A stretch of DNA of 64,000 nucleotides. Origin: Eremomyces bilateralis CBS 781.70. Taxonomy: Eukaryota > Ascomycota > Dothideomycetes > Eremomycetales > Eremomycetaceae. This document shows positions 10,717 through 21,254 of this stretch, in pieces. Position 1 is the first letter of the stretch; each line of letters begins with the position of its first letter. The notes under the pieces are model-generated. The model ran no database searches and was not told the origin of the DNA. It was given only the letters and a program-made list of their open reading frames with translations. The DNA lies in assembly GCF_010015585.1 (NCBI RefSeq), contig NW_022985073.1, forward strand, positions 62,001 through 126,000. Direction: 5' to 3'. The position numbers and the translations under genes were made by a program.

Positions 10717-11765
10717 TCACACTGCAAGCAATGCAATTGTACAATCCGCCAGTTTACGTCTATCTACACCCAACAAACTCAGTTTCGTCATCGCCCTCGA
10801 AAACGCGAAGGCCCAACCTCTCTGATTATCCGCAAAGTTCTTGTATACACGATGGGCAGTGGGAACAGCCGCAAGGTTCTTGTCGGATGGTAGAAGGAAT
10901 GGGGCAGTCTCGTATAATGTTTCGTTGTAGTATTTGACGTCCAAAGTCCCAGGCGTTGAGTCAAGGCCTGGGACGCTCGAAGCGAGGGTAGTTTTGGCCA
11001 CACTGTGTGCACCTTGAATAAGGTTAGAATATGAGAGACACAAGGAGTATGTTTGATAATGCACCAAGTAATGCCACCAGTTCTCGCACATCGAACCCCT
11101 TGTCAGCGAAAAGAGCCACAAGAGCATCGCCGCCAATGTCATCTGGAGGAAGGAGGCCAGGAGGGCTTGGAGTCTTAGCATCAGCACGCCCAACAAAGGT
11201 CTGGATTATGGGACCCATTGGGCATGCCTTGACAGCGACGGCTGCGGTCATGGTCAGATACATCTCATCATCAAGATGTACACAACCGCTTACCGGCTGC
11301 GAACTGGATCATATCTGCCACTCCCACTTTATGCTGCTTTGCAAGTTGTGCTAACTGCGTAACAGAGCTCCTAACCCCTGAGTTCTCCGACCGCGACAGT
11401 TCCTCCGCTAGAGCAAGGGAGCCATCACAGCCGCCGCTGCTGCCCATCGAGCGCTCCCAAGTCCCGCAGTCATGGAATCCTGTCCTTATTGCTGCTCGTG
11501 CGAAGCTATTGCATTGGCCATCAGTCAAAAACTGGTCACGCAACTCCCGGGCAATCCACGACCACTGTGGTGGACATCGGATGACCCCAGGAGGTAGGTT
11601 ATTGAGGATTCCACTATCTGGGACGCCATCTGACCCAGACTGCCGCTTCTCAATTATTGCTTCGAAACTCTTCGGTTCCAGTTGGCCACGGTCATGAGGA
11701 AGTACAGCGACTGCTTCTGCAATCGTGCCTAAAGCAAGTAAAAGGTATAACGATGGGACACGCAT
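10717..11765 (-). CDS. Secreted class II-type heme peroxidase
   Basis: Three exons (11765..11294, 11241..11065, 11012..10717) give 314 residues in frame. It opens with a signal peptide (MRVPSLYLLLALGTIAEAVA) and then a KR dibasic at about 40-41, a likely Kex2 site. RTGFHDCG holds the distal Arg and His, GGCDGSL the calcium/disulfide region, and LLGAHSVAKTT, rebuilt across intron 2, the proximal heme-ligand His. The fold is the plant/fungal peroxidase superfamily; Aspergillus members are often called ligninase-like. It would oxidise phenolic or aromatic substrates with H2O2 outside the cell. Mn-binding or surface Trp residues cannot be judged here. A TATAAAAG lies at 11926..11919 (minus strand), 154 bases before the ATG. 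Confidence 0.88.
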
Positions 11766-13442
11766 TGCGGCGCATGCTCTGGATGAACGGGTGAAGATAG
11801 GAAATACCGTCGAGAATCACCTTCTCTGATCCTGTGCTTCGAGAATAAAGAGGAGGGTTTCCGAAGGCCGACAGAGGCTCCCATCTCTACTTACGGCGAT
11901 CTAGAAGTTACGGTCAAGCTTTTATAGGCACGGTATTCCATAACCTTGGTCGGCAGAATGCCGTGCGAATGACACATTTCCACTAATAATACAATGCTGA
12001 AAGCAAATCAGAAACACCGGGTTATCTTGATTCGCGATGAGAGGTTAAAAGGGATGACGAATTTAACGATCCACTATCCAGTGATCTCCGGGGTGGATAC
12101 TGGATGCATACTCGTCGCCTCGCTTGGTGATTCCTTCACGCATGTGCCGTACGGCTTCCGTCCGGTACGTCATGGACTTGCGGTGAATAAAAATCGTGAT
12201 AATGAGCCATGCAAGACTTCGAAAAACACAGAATGACTGGAACAGAACAGATTTAGGCCGGGCAGGGACATTACGCCCCTACACACTAGGTGCGTACCGT
12301 GATTCCATCCAACCAACAGACAGGAATAGGTTGGAGGATTTCCAGCTCTTGCAATTGAACACAATATTACCGTTTAGGATACACCAACATCAATAATAGG
12401 CTAGGGTAGAGAAAGCACAAGGCGATGAACGAAGCTCTATATTGGCGATCGCTTCGTGCTTGTGCACGAGCTAGTTGAATGAGTCCCGTCAACGGTTGAC
12501 CCGGTTGCACTATCCATATTGCTGCTCAGAGGGAAAAGCTCAAATCTCAAATGCAATTCGCGGCACCTTCGGTTCTCCAGTACTGTAGAAGACGGTCTTC
12601 GTAAAGCAGAGTCGGTCAGTAGCTGAAAGCAGTGCGCTCGCGAGACAAAGGTTGTGCGAGTCGTTCTCTCGGGTGTCAATCATCTTTGTTCGATTATCGG
12701 GACAACTGTGTTTGCAGTCGGACTAGGACTCAGGTACACCCAGCATCCAAAGTCCAATCGGGCATTTGGAGTATTGAAAGCTATGTTGTTAAGCTGAGGA
12801 TGAGTCTGTTGGAAGCTAAATGGTAGGTATGTAGGGAATTGCCACACCTTCGAAACATGCAAAATGCAGGTGAGCTTGGACGTCGTCGCAGTTAACAGGG
12901 GCTAGTTACGGTATTAAGGAGTCGTGCCGTCCAGCTGAAACAAGGTCGGCCTCTAGAGTTCAGGCTCGATTGACGAAGTTCGAACAGAAACTTGCACTAT
13001 TATTATCGTAACCTGCTATGGATGGCTGCGTCCCCTCAACGACAAACCCAGAATTGGATTGGGAAATCATGAAGACCTGTTTCCGATTGTACGGAGTACT
13101 AGGTACCCATCCAAAGACACTTGGTGTCCGTTCCCGCATGCTGGATACAGCATGAATTGTGAAAAGAAATTCTTGTCCTAAACAAGAGGGTGATAATTAG
13201 GACGCAGATATCCTAAGATCATCTCGAGAGTGAACCATTCATCCAGGATGTAATTCCAAGCAAAGAGAAGGAAAGAAGGTCATCAAATGCATAGAGTATC
13301 CAAGTCTGTTCCGTGATAACTCTGAAGTAATAGGCTTCTCCATATACGAAGGCAACATCGACTCCAACGTCAGACACCAAAGGAGACATGGCCCGTGTTC
13401 CAAATCGGCATTTGGTTGCCACCCGTCGTACATATGATCCCA
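11766..13442. other. Intergenic, peroxidase / HET gene
   Basis: About 1.7 kb. Apart from the TATA box at 11919..11926 I see no supported gene. The short frames on both strands (60-90 codons) overlap one another and have no motif. No inverted or direct terminal repeats were recognised. Confidence 0.5.
11919..11926 (-). promoter_or_regulatory. TATA box of the peroxidase gene
   Basis: TATAAAAG on the minus strand, 154 bases upstream of the peroxidase ATG. Strong TATA elements are typical of inducible secreted enzymes; the assignment rests on match and position only. Confidence 0.55.
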
Positions 13443-15362
13443 TCAGACGACGACGAAAGTTTCCCGTTGGCTCTGGTCGTGGAGCAGATCCATAAGCCCG
13501 CTCTCGGGGACAAAGCCGCTCCCCTTTCGGTTTTGAGGATCAAAGGAGAATCGAATATACCCTCTTCGCTCGAATGTCCCAGGATGTGTCGTCGAAGAAG
13601 ACACCGCAATGCCACAAAGTCCACTGGTCCCATATCTAGCAAGAGGGAGGAAATATTGTGGAAAGCGCACAGGCGTTGTCGTATCGGCGGTGAAATACGG
13701 ACCTGTGTTCGTGTTCATTGTGGACGTGCTGAATTTTTCTAGTGCGGTCAAAGCGATGGCATAGCAGCCCTTGTTCCCGGTGGACTTATAAATATCGCCA
13801 ATCGTCAGCGGTACGCATCCGACCCGAACTACTTTCCCCGGGGCCTGCGAGATGTTCAACCCGACATGTTGTGAGACTGTCGGAAAGTGTTCCACAACCT
13901 CCACCGTTGCAATCTGCGGTTGAGGCTTCACTTTCCTGTGATTGACGGCAGCATCAATAGAAATCCAAGGCCAGGAAGGCGAGATCCCTGTTTCAACTGA
14001 GTCACTTTCGGGGAGCCTCTCCCAGAGCAGCTCATGAACTAAGTACGGCTCCCAGAGGCCCGCAATGTTTCTCCAACTCATTCGCCGCTCCACGGCAGAT
14101 ATTACGCCAGCGATTGCAAACTCCCTGTCTGACTTCAGCGTCAGAGACGATCTTGTATAGCAGCGAAGGATTTGGCGCCAATGATCGTAAACCTCATCTG
14201 GGCTGGGCTCGAGCGGCCCTAGAAACCTGGAGATGACCGGAATGGGCTTGTTAATGATATATTCGTGAAATTTGGTCTTCATGTCGTTATCACAGACTGT
14301 TTCCAAGACACCAAATTCGTCGCGAACCATTTCATGGCACTCCCATTCTAGGTAAGAGCCGAAAAGCAGCGTTCGGGGTGGTAATAGGCGCTCTTGGAGA
14401 ACCCAACCTCTTCTATGTAACGCCCAGTCGGGATCCACAGCATCCTTCGCAAACCCTCCGTTGAGATTGGTGGTCCAGTGAGGGAGCGCTACCACGCTTT
14501 CTCCCTGATAGTTTCGTGCTACTTGGCAGGGCATATACATCAGGGGATCTCGGCGAGCAAAAACGCCTCCCTCATTGTCAGAGGATCCTAGTGCAGCAAT
14601 GCAAAGAAAACAATTCTTGTAGACTTCAAACATGGAATCGAACTCATTCGACGTGATTTGGTGAGTCTTCTCCTCATTCGAGTTTTGTAAGATGCACAGG
14701 GAGTCAACCCAAAGCCACCTTAACCCAAGGCTGCGAGTCACATGGATTACGTGCTGGATTGTCTTTGGAAGCTTGTGGACCGCAATCCCGGAATTGAGAG
14801 AGGCCGTATTCGCCGATGTCAATCCAATGCAGCTGTTGCTACCCCAGCAGTAACTCAATGCTGCATACTTGAAAGGCAATTTAGCCGGCAAGTGCGCTGT
14901 TGGACCAACTCTAACCATTTGTTCATTTGGGGCCCCGACGTCAATGATTCGCGTGGGTCGGAACCCCTTGTGACTGGAATTGCATCGTTTATGTGACTTG
15001 ATGCATTCGTCCATCCACTTTGGAACGATGCCTGATATGTCGGAAGACGCAGTACTCGCCGGACGAAACCCCTTGAGACTGCTTTGCGGCCCTTGATCGA
15101 ACCATGCACCCTGATCGTTGTCATATTTCGTGTCGATTTTCAGATAGACTCTGGCTCCACGTAAGAGTTCATCAGGCTTGTTCTTGATGCTTGCCGTTAG
15201 GAACATCTCGCGTAGAGATATTTCGGCACCTTCCACATGCACTTCCACAGAAAGGGTTGAGCCGGCCTGGACTGCCGATAAAGCCTTGTTCTTGAACCGT
15301 TCACGGTGCTGTGTGTTAGGGGGGAACTTGCTATTATAGTCAAGGAGACTGAACCAGAACAA
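13443..15362 (-). CDS. HET-domain (heterokaryon incompatibility) protein
   Basis: Open frame on the minus strand. The first in-frame ATG is at 15206 (587 residues), but family-like sequence continues upstream of it to at least 15362. The HET domain is complete: KYAALSYCWG, then LPKTIQHVIHVTRSLGLRWLWVDSLCI, then WALHRRGWVLQERLLPPRTLLFG with the ECHE-like segment after it. HET proteins trigger growth arrest or cell death when unlike fungal individuals fuse, and many paralogues lie in accessory regions. Upstream of 15362 the same frame still spells cysteine-rich text (RGCYLC) typical of the N-terminus of such proteins, but is interrupted. The gene may therefore be decaying at its 5' end, or have an intron I could not place. 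Confidence 0.85.
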   Translation of the reverse strand: MFWFSLLDYNSKFPPNTQHRERFKNKALSAVQAGSTLSVEVHVEGAEISLREMFLTASIKNKPDELLRGARVYLKIDTKYDNDQGAWFDQGPQSSLKGFRPASTASSDISGIVPKWMDECIKSHKRCNSSHKGFRPTRIIDVGAPNEQMVRVGPTAHLPAKLPFKYAALSYCWGSNSCIGLTSANTASLNSGIAVHKLPKTIQHVIHVTRSLGLRWLWVDSLCILQNSNEEKTHQITSNEFDSMFEVYKNCFLCIAALGSSDNEGGVFARRDPLMYMPCQVARNYQGESVVALPHWTTNLNGGFAKDAVDPDWALHRRGWVLQERLLPPRTLLFGSYLEWECHEMVRDEFGVLETVCDNDMKTKFHEYIINKPIPVISRFLGPLEPSPDEVYDHWRQILRCYTRSSLTLKSDREFAIAGVISAVERRMSWRNIAGLWEPYLVHELLWERLPESDSVETGISPSWPWISIDAAVNHRKVKPQPQIATVEVVEHFPTVSQHVGLNISQAPGKVVRVGCVPLTIGDIYKSTGNKGCYAIALTALEKFSTSTMNTNTGPYFTADTTTPVRFPQYFLPLARYGTSGLCGIAVSSSTTHPGTFERRGYIRFSFDPQNRKGSGFVPESGLMDLLHDQSQRETFVVV

Positions 15363-16957
15363 AGTACACAGATAGCAACCTCTCTAATACGCATGTTCCA
15401 AACATTCACCGGTTCGATGATGGCTGAACAGTTGGATTCCGCATGGGAGGGGTTTCATCAACTCCTAGGTCAAAAACGACCTCAATCGGACGCAATTCGC
15501 ACAAAACGAGTTGAATTGCACTCGAGATGGGACTGGGAAGTTTTGGTCTGAAATATTTGTAGCCGGAGAGAACTCAGGCCAGGAGACAAGCGGGCGGGAT
15601 GTCCGTTGCGGATAGTGATCTTTGCAGATTTAGCACTATTGTGCAGAAACTTCGCAAGGCTGTACGTAGATGCTTACTGTCTTCGACGGCTCTAACTTCC
15701 CTCCAACCAGATCGTTGCTTGTGGTGGTTCCCATCATCCGCCCTGCACTTCAAATGTGCTGGCAATGGCAGGACCGTGCTGTGGGAACGGCTGTTCAAAA
15801 TTTCACTGCTAGCCCACGACGTCATTTTGTGAGCACCTTGATTCCCGGATCTAGGAAACAAGGCCAACTAAAACCACAGTTTGCAGACAATCAGGAGGTG
15901 ACTCGGAGAAAGGCGGGTAAGAGTAGAAGTATATGGGCTTTGCGCAGCATGGAATAGTAGGATTAGGGCATTGTAGCAAGGGCAACGGACTCAAAAACGG
16001 GGTAGAAAAGGAGAAGACCGGGGGATTGGAAGATAAGAGAATTGGAAAATTGGAAAATTGCACATTAAGAAGAGGATATGGACTGTAAGGAGGTCGACCA
16101 ACAGGCTTGGACGCCATGCTATGCTATCATATGAGTTATCAGAGTTCGCGCATCTATATGGTCAGGATCTTCACACGGAACTGACTAATATCACACGGCT
16201 GAGAGAGGTCGCCGTTTCATGGAGGCGATGATGAAGGATATCAAGGCTCCCATCTCGGAAACTTTTGGAGGTGTAGTGTGAAAAATGTCGGGCTGTGCAT
16301 GCGATTTCGGTTCGATGGAATCGGGCAAAAGACTGCCTTCTCTCGACAGACCCTCCCAACCACCAGGCGGTCAGTTATGATCGTTGGCGAATACCTTGAT
16401 GGTTATCAGGAGATATCATCGCAAGGAAGGCGGAGCATGAAGATGTGTCCATGAATGGACTGCCTCGCCGGACGGTAAACCATTGTAAGGCAAGTTAATG
16501 TCGGGGTGGACCAGCTATTTGATCACCTGAGTTCTGACCCTAATACCAGTAGGTGTATAAATCAAATTCGATGCGAAATGACAGCAAGAATCTCAACCTT
16601 CGGATCTGATCATCAATAAACCGAAAGCTGAGGTGGAACAGAAGTGAAACGGACCTGTCATGGTACTTTCGAAAAGGTTGCATCCCCCTGCTTTTCGGCT
16701 GTAATTACACCTCAGCTGCCATTTGCTGCCATCACGACAAACCACTGTCTGGCACCACATGGCACCAAATGGACGATAGGAACCAAAGGAGTTGCGCTCA
16801 AGATGCATGGTGGCTTGCGCGAAATGATATCTAGTACTCCGTACGTTAGTCTACTCTACCACATGAAAGCCGAAATCTACCAGTCATTGCCTGGACTCTA
16901 TGACGGTATCAGTCATCCAACCGTCTGCGTCGCAAGGCCCTAAAGTCAGGAGGCCAT
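15363..16957. other. Intergenic upstream of the HET gene
   Basis: About 1.6 kb. Its right-hand 100-150 bases probably hold remains of the HET N-terminus. A frame at 15851..16117 (minus) starts with ATG and is 88 codons of Pro/Ser/Phe-rich sequence without motif; I do not call it. A short A/G-rich repeat (AATTGGAAA) lies near 16040. Nothing else is seen. Confidence 0.5.
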
Positions 16958-17674
16958 TTATGACTGCGCACCACCAGCCTTCTTTTCATCCATCTCCTCC
17001 CAAGCCTTCTTGACCCGTTCAAGACATCCGCCTTCTCTGGACAACGTCGCATCCTTGAGACCTCTCCAGAACTCCTCTCTTTCCCGAAGCACGGTCTCGG
17101 TCCACTCCCTCATCTCTTTCAATTCGATGCGACATGCGGCATTACAGAACTCGCTGAGATCCACACGTCCATCCCGATATCGCTCGTATTCCACCATTTG
17201 CAGAACCAATTCCACCTTATCCACATCGTGCACGAACACGCTCTCCGGTGTTTGTGAATCCTCGTACTCTTCCCAGAGATCTTTGATCTCCTTTGCTGCG
17301 TGCCCGCTGTCAACATTTCCCAACAGCTCTCCACAGAGCAGCTCCATCGTCTCCCGTTCCCGTCGGGACTTCTCTGGCTTGCTGACCCCGTCCACCGGTG
17401 TGATGTCCCCGACCAGACTTTCCGCCATATCATGCACCAACGCCATCCGCGTACATCTATCGATATCGAGCTTCGATCGGAGTGCTGAAGGCGCGAGCAT
17501 GGTGATGATAGCCATACGGTACATGTGATCGGATACGCTCTCGCCGTGAGTGAATCCGAAGCGGCGCCATCCTTCTCGCTTTGTTGTCTTCAGCTGTTCT
17601 AGTAGGTGAAAGAAGGGTACTGGTGACGCCGAATTCCGTGGAGGCTGGTACTTCAGGGTTGATATGACTATCAT
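16958..17674 (-). CDS. HD-domain 5'-deoxynucleotidase (HDDC2/YGK1 type)
   Basis: Protein of 238 residues as an open frame. HGESVSDHMYRMA holds the first metal His, MALVHDMAESLVGD the HD pair, and VFVHDVDKVELVLQ the last metal Asp, in the order of the HDDC2/YfbR family, which removes phosphate from dAMP, dCMP and other 5'-deoxynucleotides. Length and the conserved KTTKREGWRRFG match. The N-terminus is uncertain. The ATG at 17674 gives MIVISTLKYQPPRNS. Alternatively a short 5' exon starting at the ATG at 17727 (MTSTSD) could splice to YQPPRNSAS at the AG ending about 17650, which looks more like relatives. Function call is firm, start is not. Confidence 0.9.
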   Translation of the reverse strand: MIVISTLKYQPPRNSASPVPFFHLLEQLKTTKREGWRRFGFTHGESVSDHMYRMAIITMLAPSALRSKLDIDRCTRMALVHDMAESLVGDITPVDGVSKPEKSRRERETMELLCGELLGNVDSGHAAKEIKDLWEEYEDSQTPESVFVHDVDKVELVLQMVEYERYRDGRVDLSEFCNAACRIELKEMREWTETVLREREEFWRGLKDATLSREGGCLERVKKAWEEMDEKKAGGAQS

Positions 17675-18483
17675 GGGTCAGTTACATTCTATTTACGTTA
17701 TGGCTCCACATCGCTAGTGGAAGTCATTTCCGGCGGTATGGGGGAGGAGGGAGAGAAGGGGAGTAGGAGGAGGCACTGCCTACGTTCGGCCAGCTATTGC
17801 TCCAACATCGGGAGTCTGGAGTCTGGACTCATGCGCTCTTCTCACGTACCAGATTCGGGGGTCCAATGCGAGCTCGATGCTTCGGTCGGAGTCATGGTAC
17901 CTGAAGCGGAGTCTCGTAGTCAGCATATAGATTAGAAGACCAAGTACATCAAAGCCTTACCTGGCGCACCGTTGGTCTCTGCTCCATCAGGCATAATTGC
18001 AACGTCCTCCTGCTAGACAACGTCGGGGAGATGCTTGGGACAAAGTTCGAAATGCGAGTTCGATGGACCAGGGATAGGACCGGAGATTTTTGTCTCAGTA
18101 GCTGGATGGACCTAAATAAAGAAATAAGAATTGAGGGGTAGAAGTGGAGAGAACGGTGATAAATCAATAATGATACTCCGTACTTAAGGCTACTACGTAA
18201 AGGCACTTGAGGCTTGACTTCTAATGCGCTATTACGGAGTACTATGTAATTACGGAATAGTAATTAGTTATCTTAAGAAAACCAAACTAATGCCATCCCT
18301 GTCAAGGACCCTGTCACAGGGTCTGGAAATTAGATCTAAGACTAAGATCCTCCAACATACATACACCTACAGATACAAGCAAACTCCCTCCTCACTGCTC
18401 ACAAAGCCCAATGGTATACAACAATCCGTGAGAGTGCGCCATAGTCCCTTCTGAATTGGCTGCAGAATGCTACCGTACTCATC
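17675..18483. other. Divergent promoter, 5'-nucleotidase / HAUS6
   Basis: About 800 bases. A purine-rich strip (GGGGGAGGAGGGAGAGAAGGGG-like, 17738..17772) lies close to the nucleotidase start. The possible extra 5' exon of that gene would lie at about 17710..17727. Further right the DNA is AT-rich. No other gene is seen. Confidence 0.5.
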
Positions 18484-21054
18484 ATGTCTCGTGCTCCGTC
18501 CGGCCTGAGCTCCAATTCCTCAACACCCGATCAGCTTCCTTCCAAGTCGTCCGCCAACCCCTTGAGCATTATCTTGTTCGTGAGAACCCTAAGGCTGCTG
18601 GATTTGGATCGGTTGGATGATTGGCCGGGAATATCACCTCAGACTTTCTCAACTAAAGATTCCACGCAGAATCAGAAGGCCAGGATCAAGGCTACGGAAT
18701 GGGCTTTGTACCGGTTGTTTGAACTATGGAATCCCGAGGAGACCAGGGAGGTGAGCCATCCTCCAACAACTACGTGAGCAATCCATGGATAAGTGAGCTG
18801 ATTGTTTGGACGTCATCTATAGAAACTTCTCCCGTTCTTTCCTCCGCTCGAACCCCTTCAAAGCCTTAATCTCCGCGCAGCCCTCTTCCGAAGTTTGAAT
18901 GAGCTGAAGAAGAATGGCGTTCTTGGCCGCGATATTATTCTGCGCCGCACGATGCTCGATGATTGTAAAGGGGACAAGTTCAATGACATCCTGATTGGAT
19001 TTTCCTCCGCGGTATTGAAGAAGGAGCTATCTCGCAAACCGACCCGGAAGAGTCATGTGTCTCCGGCCCAGAAGCTGGCTCTATCAAACAGCCTGACTCC
19101 CAAACAACAATCGTCCTTACTACCACTTGCAGTGGCACATAAGGCTGCTTTATCTGCTGTGCTGAAGCGGAAGGCGGAGCAGAAAGCCAGGCTAGAAACA
19201 TTGGCGAGTTTTCTCAACGACAAGAGACAGATGCTTGCCCGTCGCCATGAAAAGGGTCGGTTGGAGATTCGAGAGCTCCAAAACGCGGGTGGTCCACAAG
19301 AGAGCAAAGAGGATGTGAAAAGAGCATTGCAGAATCACTGGCTCGGCGATCTGGCTTGGCTCGACGTGCTAGTCAGTGGAGACCAAGGAGACCCTTCGGA
19401 AAGGGACTTTGAGCGACCCTGGAAAGTCGTTTGGCGCAAACACCTGTACGGAAAGGACCCTGAGGGCGAGGAGCGCCCTGTTGGTCTATTGGAAGACCTT
19501 CAAACTCGTGTTCGTGACCAGCAGGAGCGGCTCGAGCAGTGGAAAATCATCCATGAGCGCACACGACAGCTGATCGACCAGTCCGATACCTTCGCACGAA
19601 AGCTGCATGCTCGCCAAACTACCTCCGCGTCGAGGTTTGACAAGCATCTGGATCTAAATCTGGACAGTATCTCAAAGTCTGGGAGTGGTCGGCTCACCGC
19701 TGGAGCCGCGAGCCCAATGAACCCAGAGGTCCAGGCCGTCCTCGCTGAACTTAATGAAAGTATACAGAAAACCGCAATCAGCCATCGTGGGCAAGGGTCA
19801 CAAGGCTCTCGCAGAGGTCCATCCCAACGGCCAGTCCATGGTCGTCAAAACAGCATCCCCCTAACCCGCATGGCGAATGGGAGGGGCCAGGAATCTACGT
19901 CTCCCAGCGAGGACTCTGGAACATCCCGTGGACATGGATTCAGACCGCTCCCGGTGCGGACAGACAGCGCAACGTCTAGCAGACAGTCAACTAGAGGGCT
20001 ACGTCCGCTGAGTCTGCTTGCTATGTCGCCCGTCAAACTTCCCGGCCAGAGCCAAGGGCCTTCCCCGAACGCTGCGTATGAGCGCGGCTATTCGCCTATG
20101 CGATCATCCAACTTCTCGTCCCCCGCCGAAGGACCCAGTCCAGATTCCAGGAGCCCAGCAAGTGAAGCAGCCGGTGAATACGTAGACGCGCGGAATGGGT
20201 CGACGTTGAGCAACCCATCGCCGAACCCATTAACCCGTGCTCCCACCATGCCTCCACCAAGCCGACCGTATCTCTCCTTAAGCGAACGGACGCGACTTTC
20301 TATGGCACCTGTGGGTCTCGCTCTCTCAGAGTCTGACGAATCACCTCCGGCGGAAACCGACCTTGGTCAAGAGAAGGATAGCTACGAAAAGCGCCATGCA
20401 GAACTGCTGGAACGTACGCGTCAGTCTATGCGGCGAGCAAGCGTGGCACATGAATCGGCGGGGTCCGGTATCGACAATCCCGGCAATGCCCCCACAGGAC
20501 CTAGACATGAACGATCGGTCTCTCGGCCAAAGAGTTCCCACACCGGAAAGCGCGGGAGCGTGTATCATTTCCCTGTGAACGTTTGGGAGGCCGAGAGCCC
20601 AGAAACGGGGAAGAATCAGCCGCTTCCCAGGGTTCTAAATGACTTCGAGCCGACGAATGTTGCCGATGAGCAGGATGACGGCGTGGAACCGCCAAGCAAG
20701 CCACTTCCGGCGCGGCGTACACATACAGTTGACTCTTATATTGGGGTAGAGGCCAATGACGACAAAACCCATGCTCACCCAGCATCAATGGTGTCAGGAG
20801 ACACAATTGTTAAGGGCGATATAAGCGCTTCAACGCTCTCCGATCGAGCTAGCCGAGCGTCTTTGAGTCCCGGAGGAGAAGCATTTGCAGCATTAAGGGG
20901 CAAGACGACGCCGAGGAGGGATGCTACGCCCACGGAGATGCTGTTCAGCCCTGCTGCGGAGTATTCAAGCGTCTTTAAGAGCAGGCCTAAGATTGCAACA
21001 AGTCCTGTTCTCATGCCGGCAGATAATGACGACGATGTAGATGGAGTGGATTAG
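18484..21054 (+). CDS. Augmin complex subunit HAUS6-like protein
   Basis: Two exons (18484..18750, 18823..21054) joined at GTGAGC...CTATAG give 832 residues. The N-terminal about 230 residues (ANPLSIILFVRTLRLLDLDRLDDWPGI, then FPPLEPLQSLNLRAALFRSLNELK across the intron) match the HAUS6 N-terminal domain, followed by charged coiled-coil text (residues about 180-340). The C-terminal half is disordered, Ser/Pro-rich with many RxxS sites. Augmin branches spindle microtubules by recruiting gamma-tubulin to existing ones; in Aspergillus relatives subunits exist but are not essential. Converges on the GMC oxidoreductase gene 200 bases away. Confidence 0.8.
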
Positions 21055-21254
21055 CGTCGGGGCTTTCTTTATGTTCGAGCGTTCTTTCATTTTGAAGCGT
21101 TCCTCACTGACACGCGGCAGCGACTGTACGCCCTAACGTTGACGTTTGAGCATTTAGATTTTCGGTACCTATCAACACGAGATATCAAATTTCTAATAGC
21201 GCCTTTGATTACAAAAGTCGTCCCTGATCCCCCAATGGCGATACACGTTTTGCC

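Noticed and set aside
15851-16117. 88-codon ATG frame, Pro/Ser/Phe-rich, minus strand
   Set aside because: Low complexity from a simple A/G-rich repeat on the other strand; no motif, no intron signals tying it to a gene.
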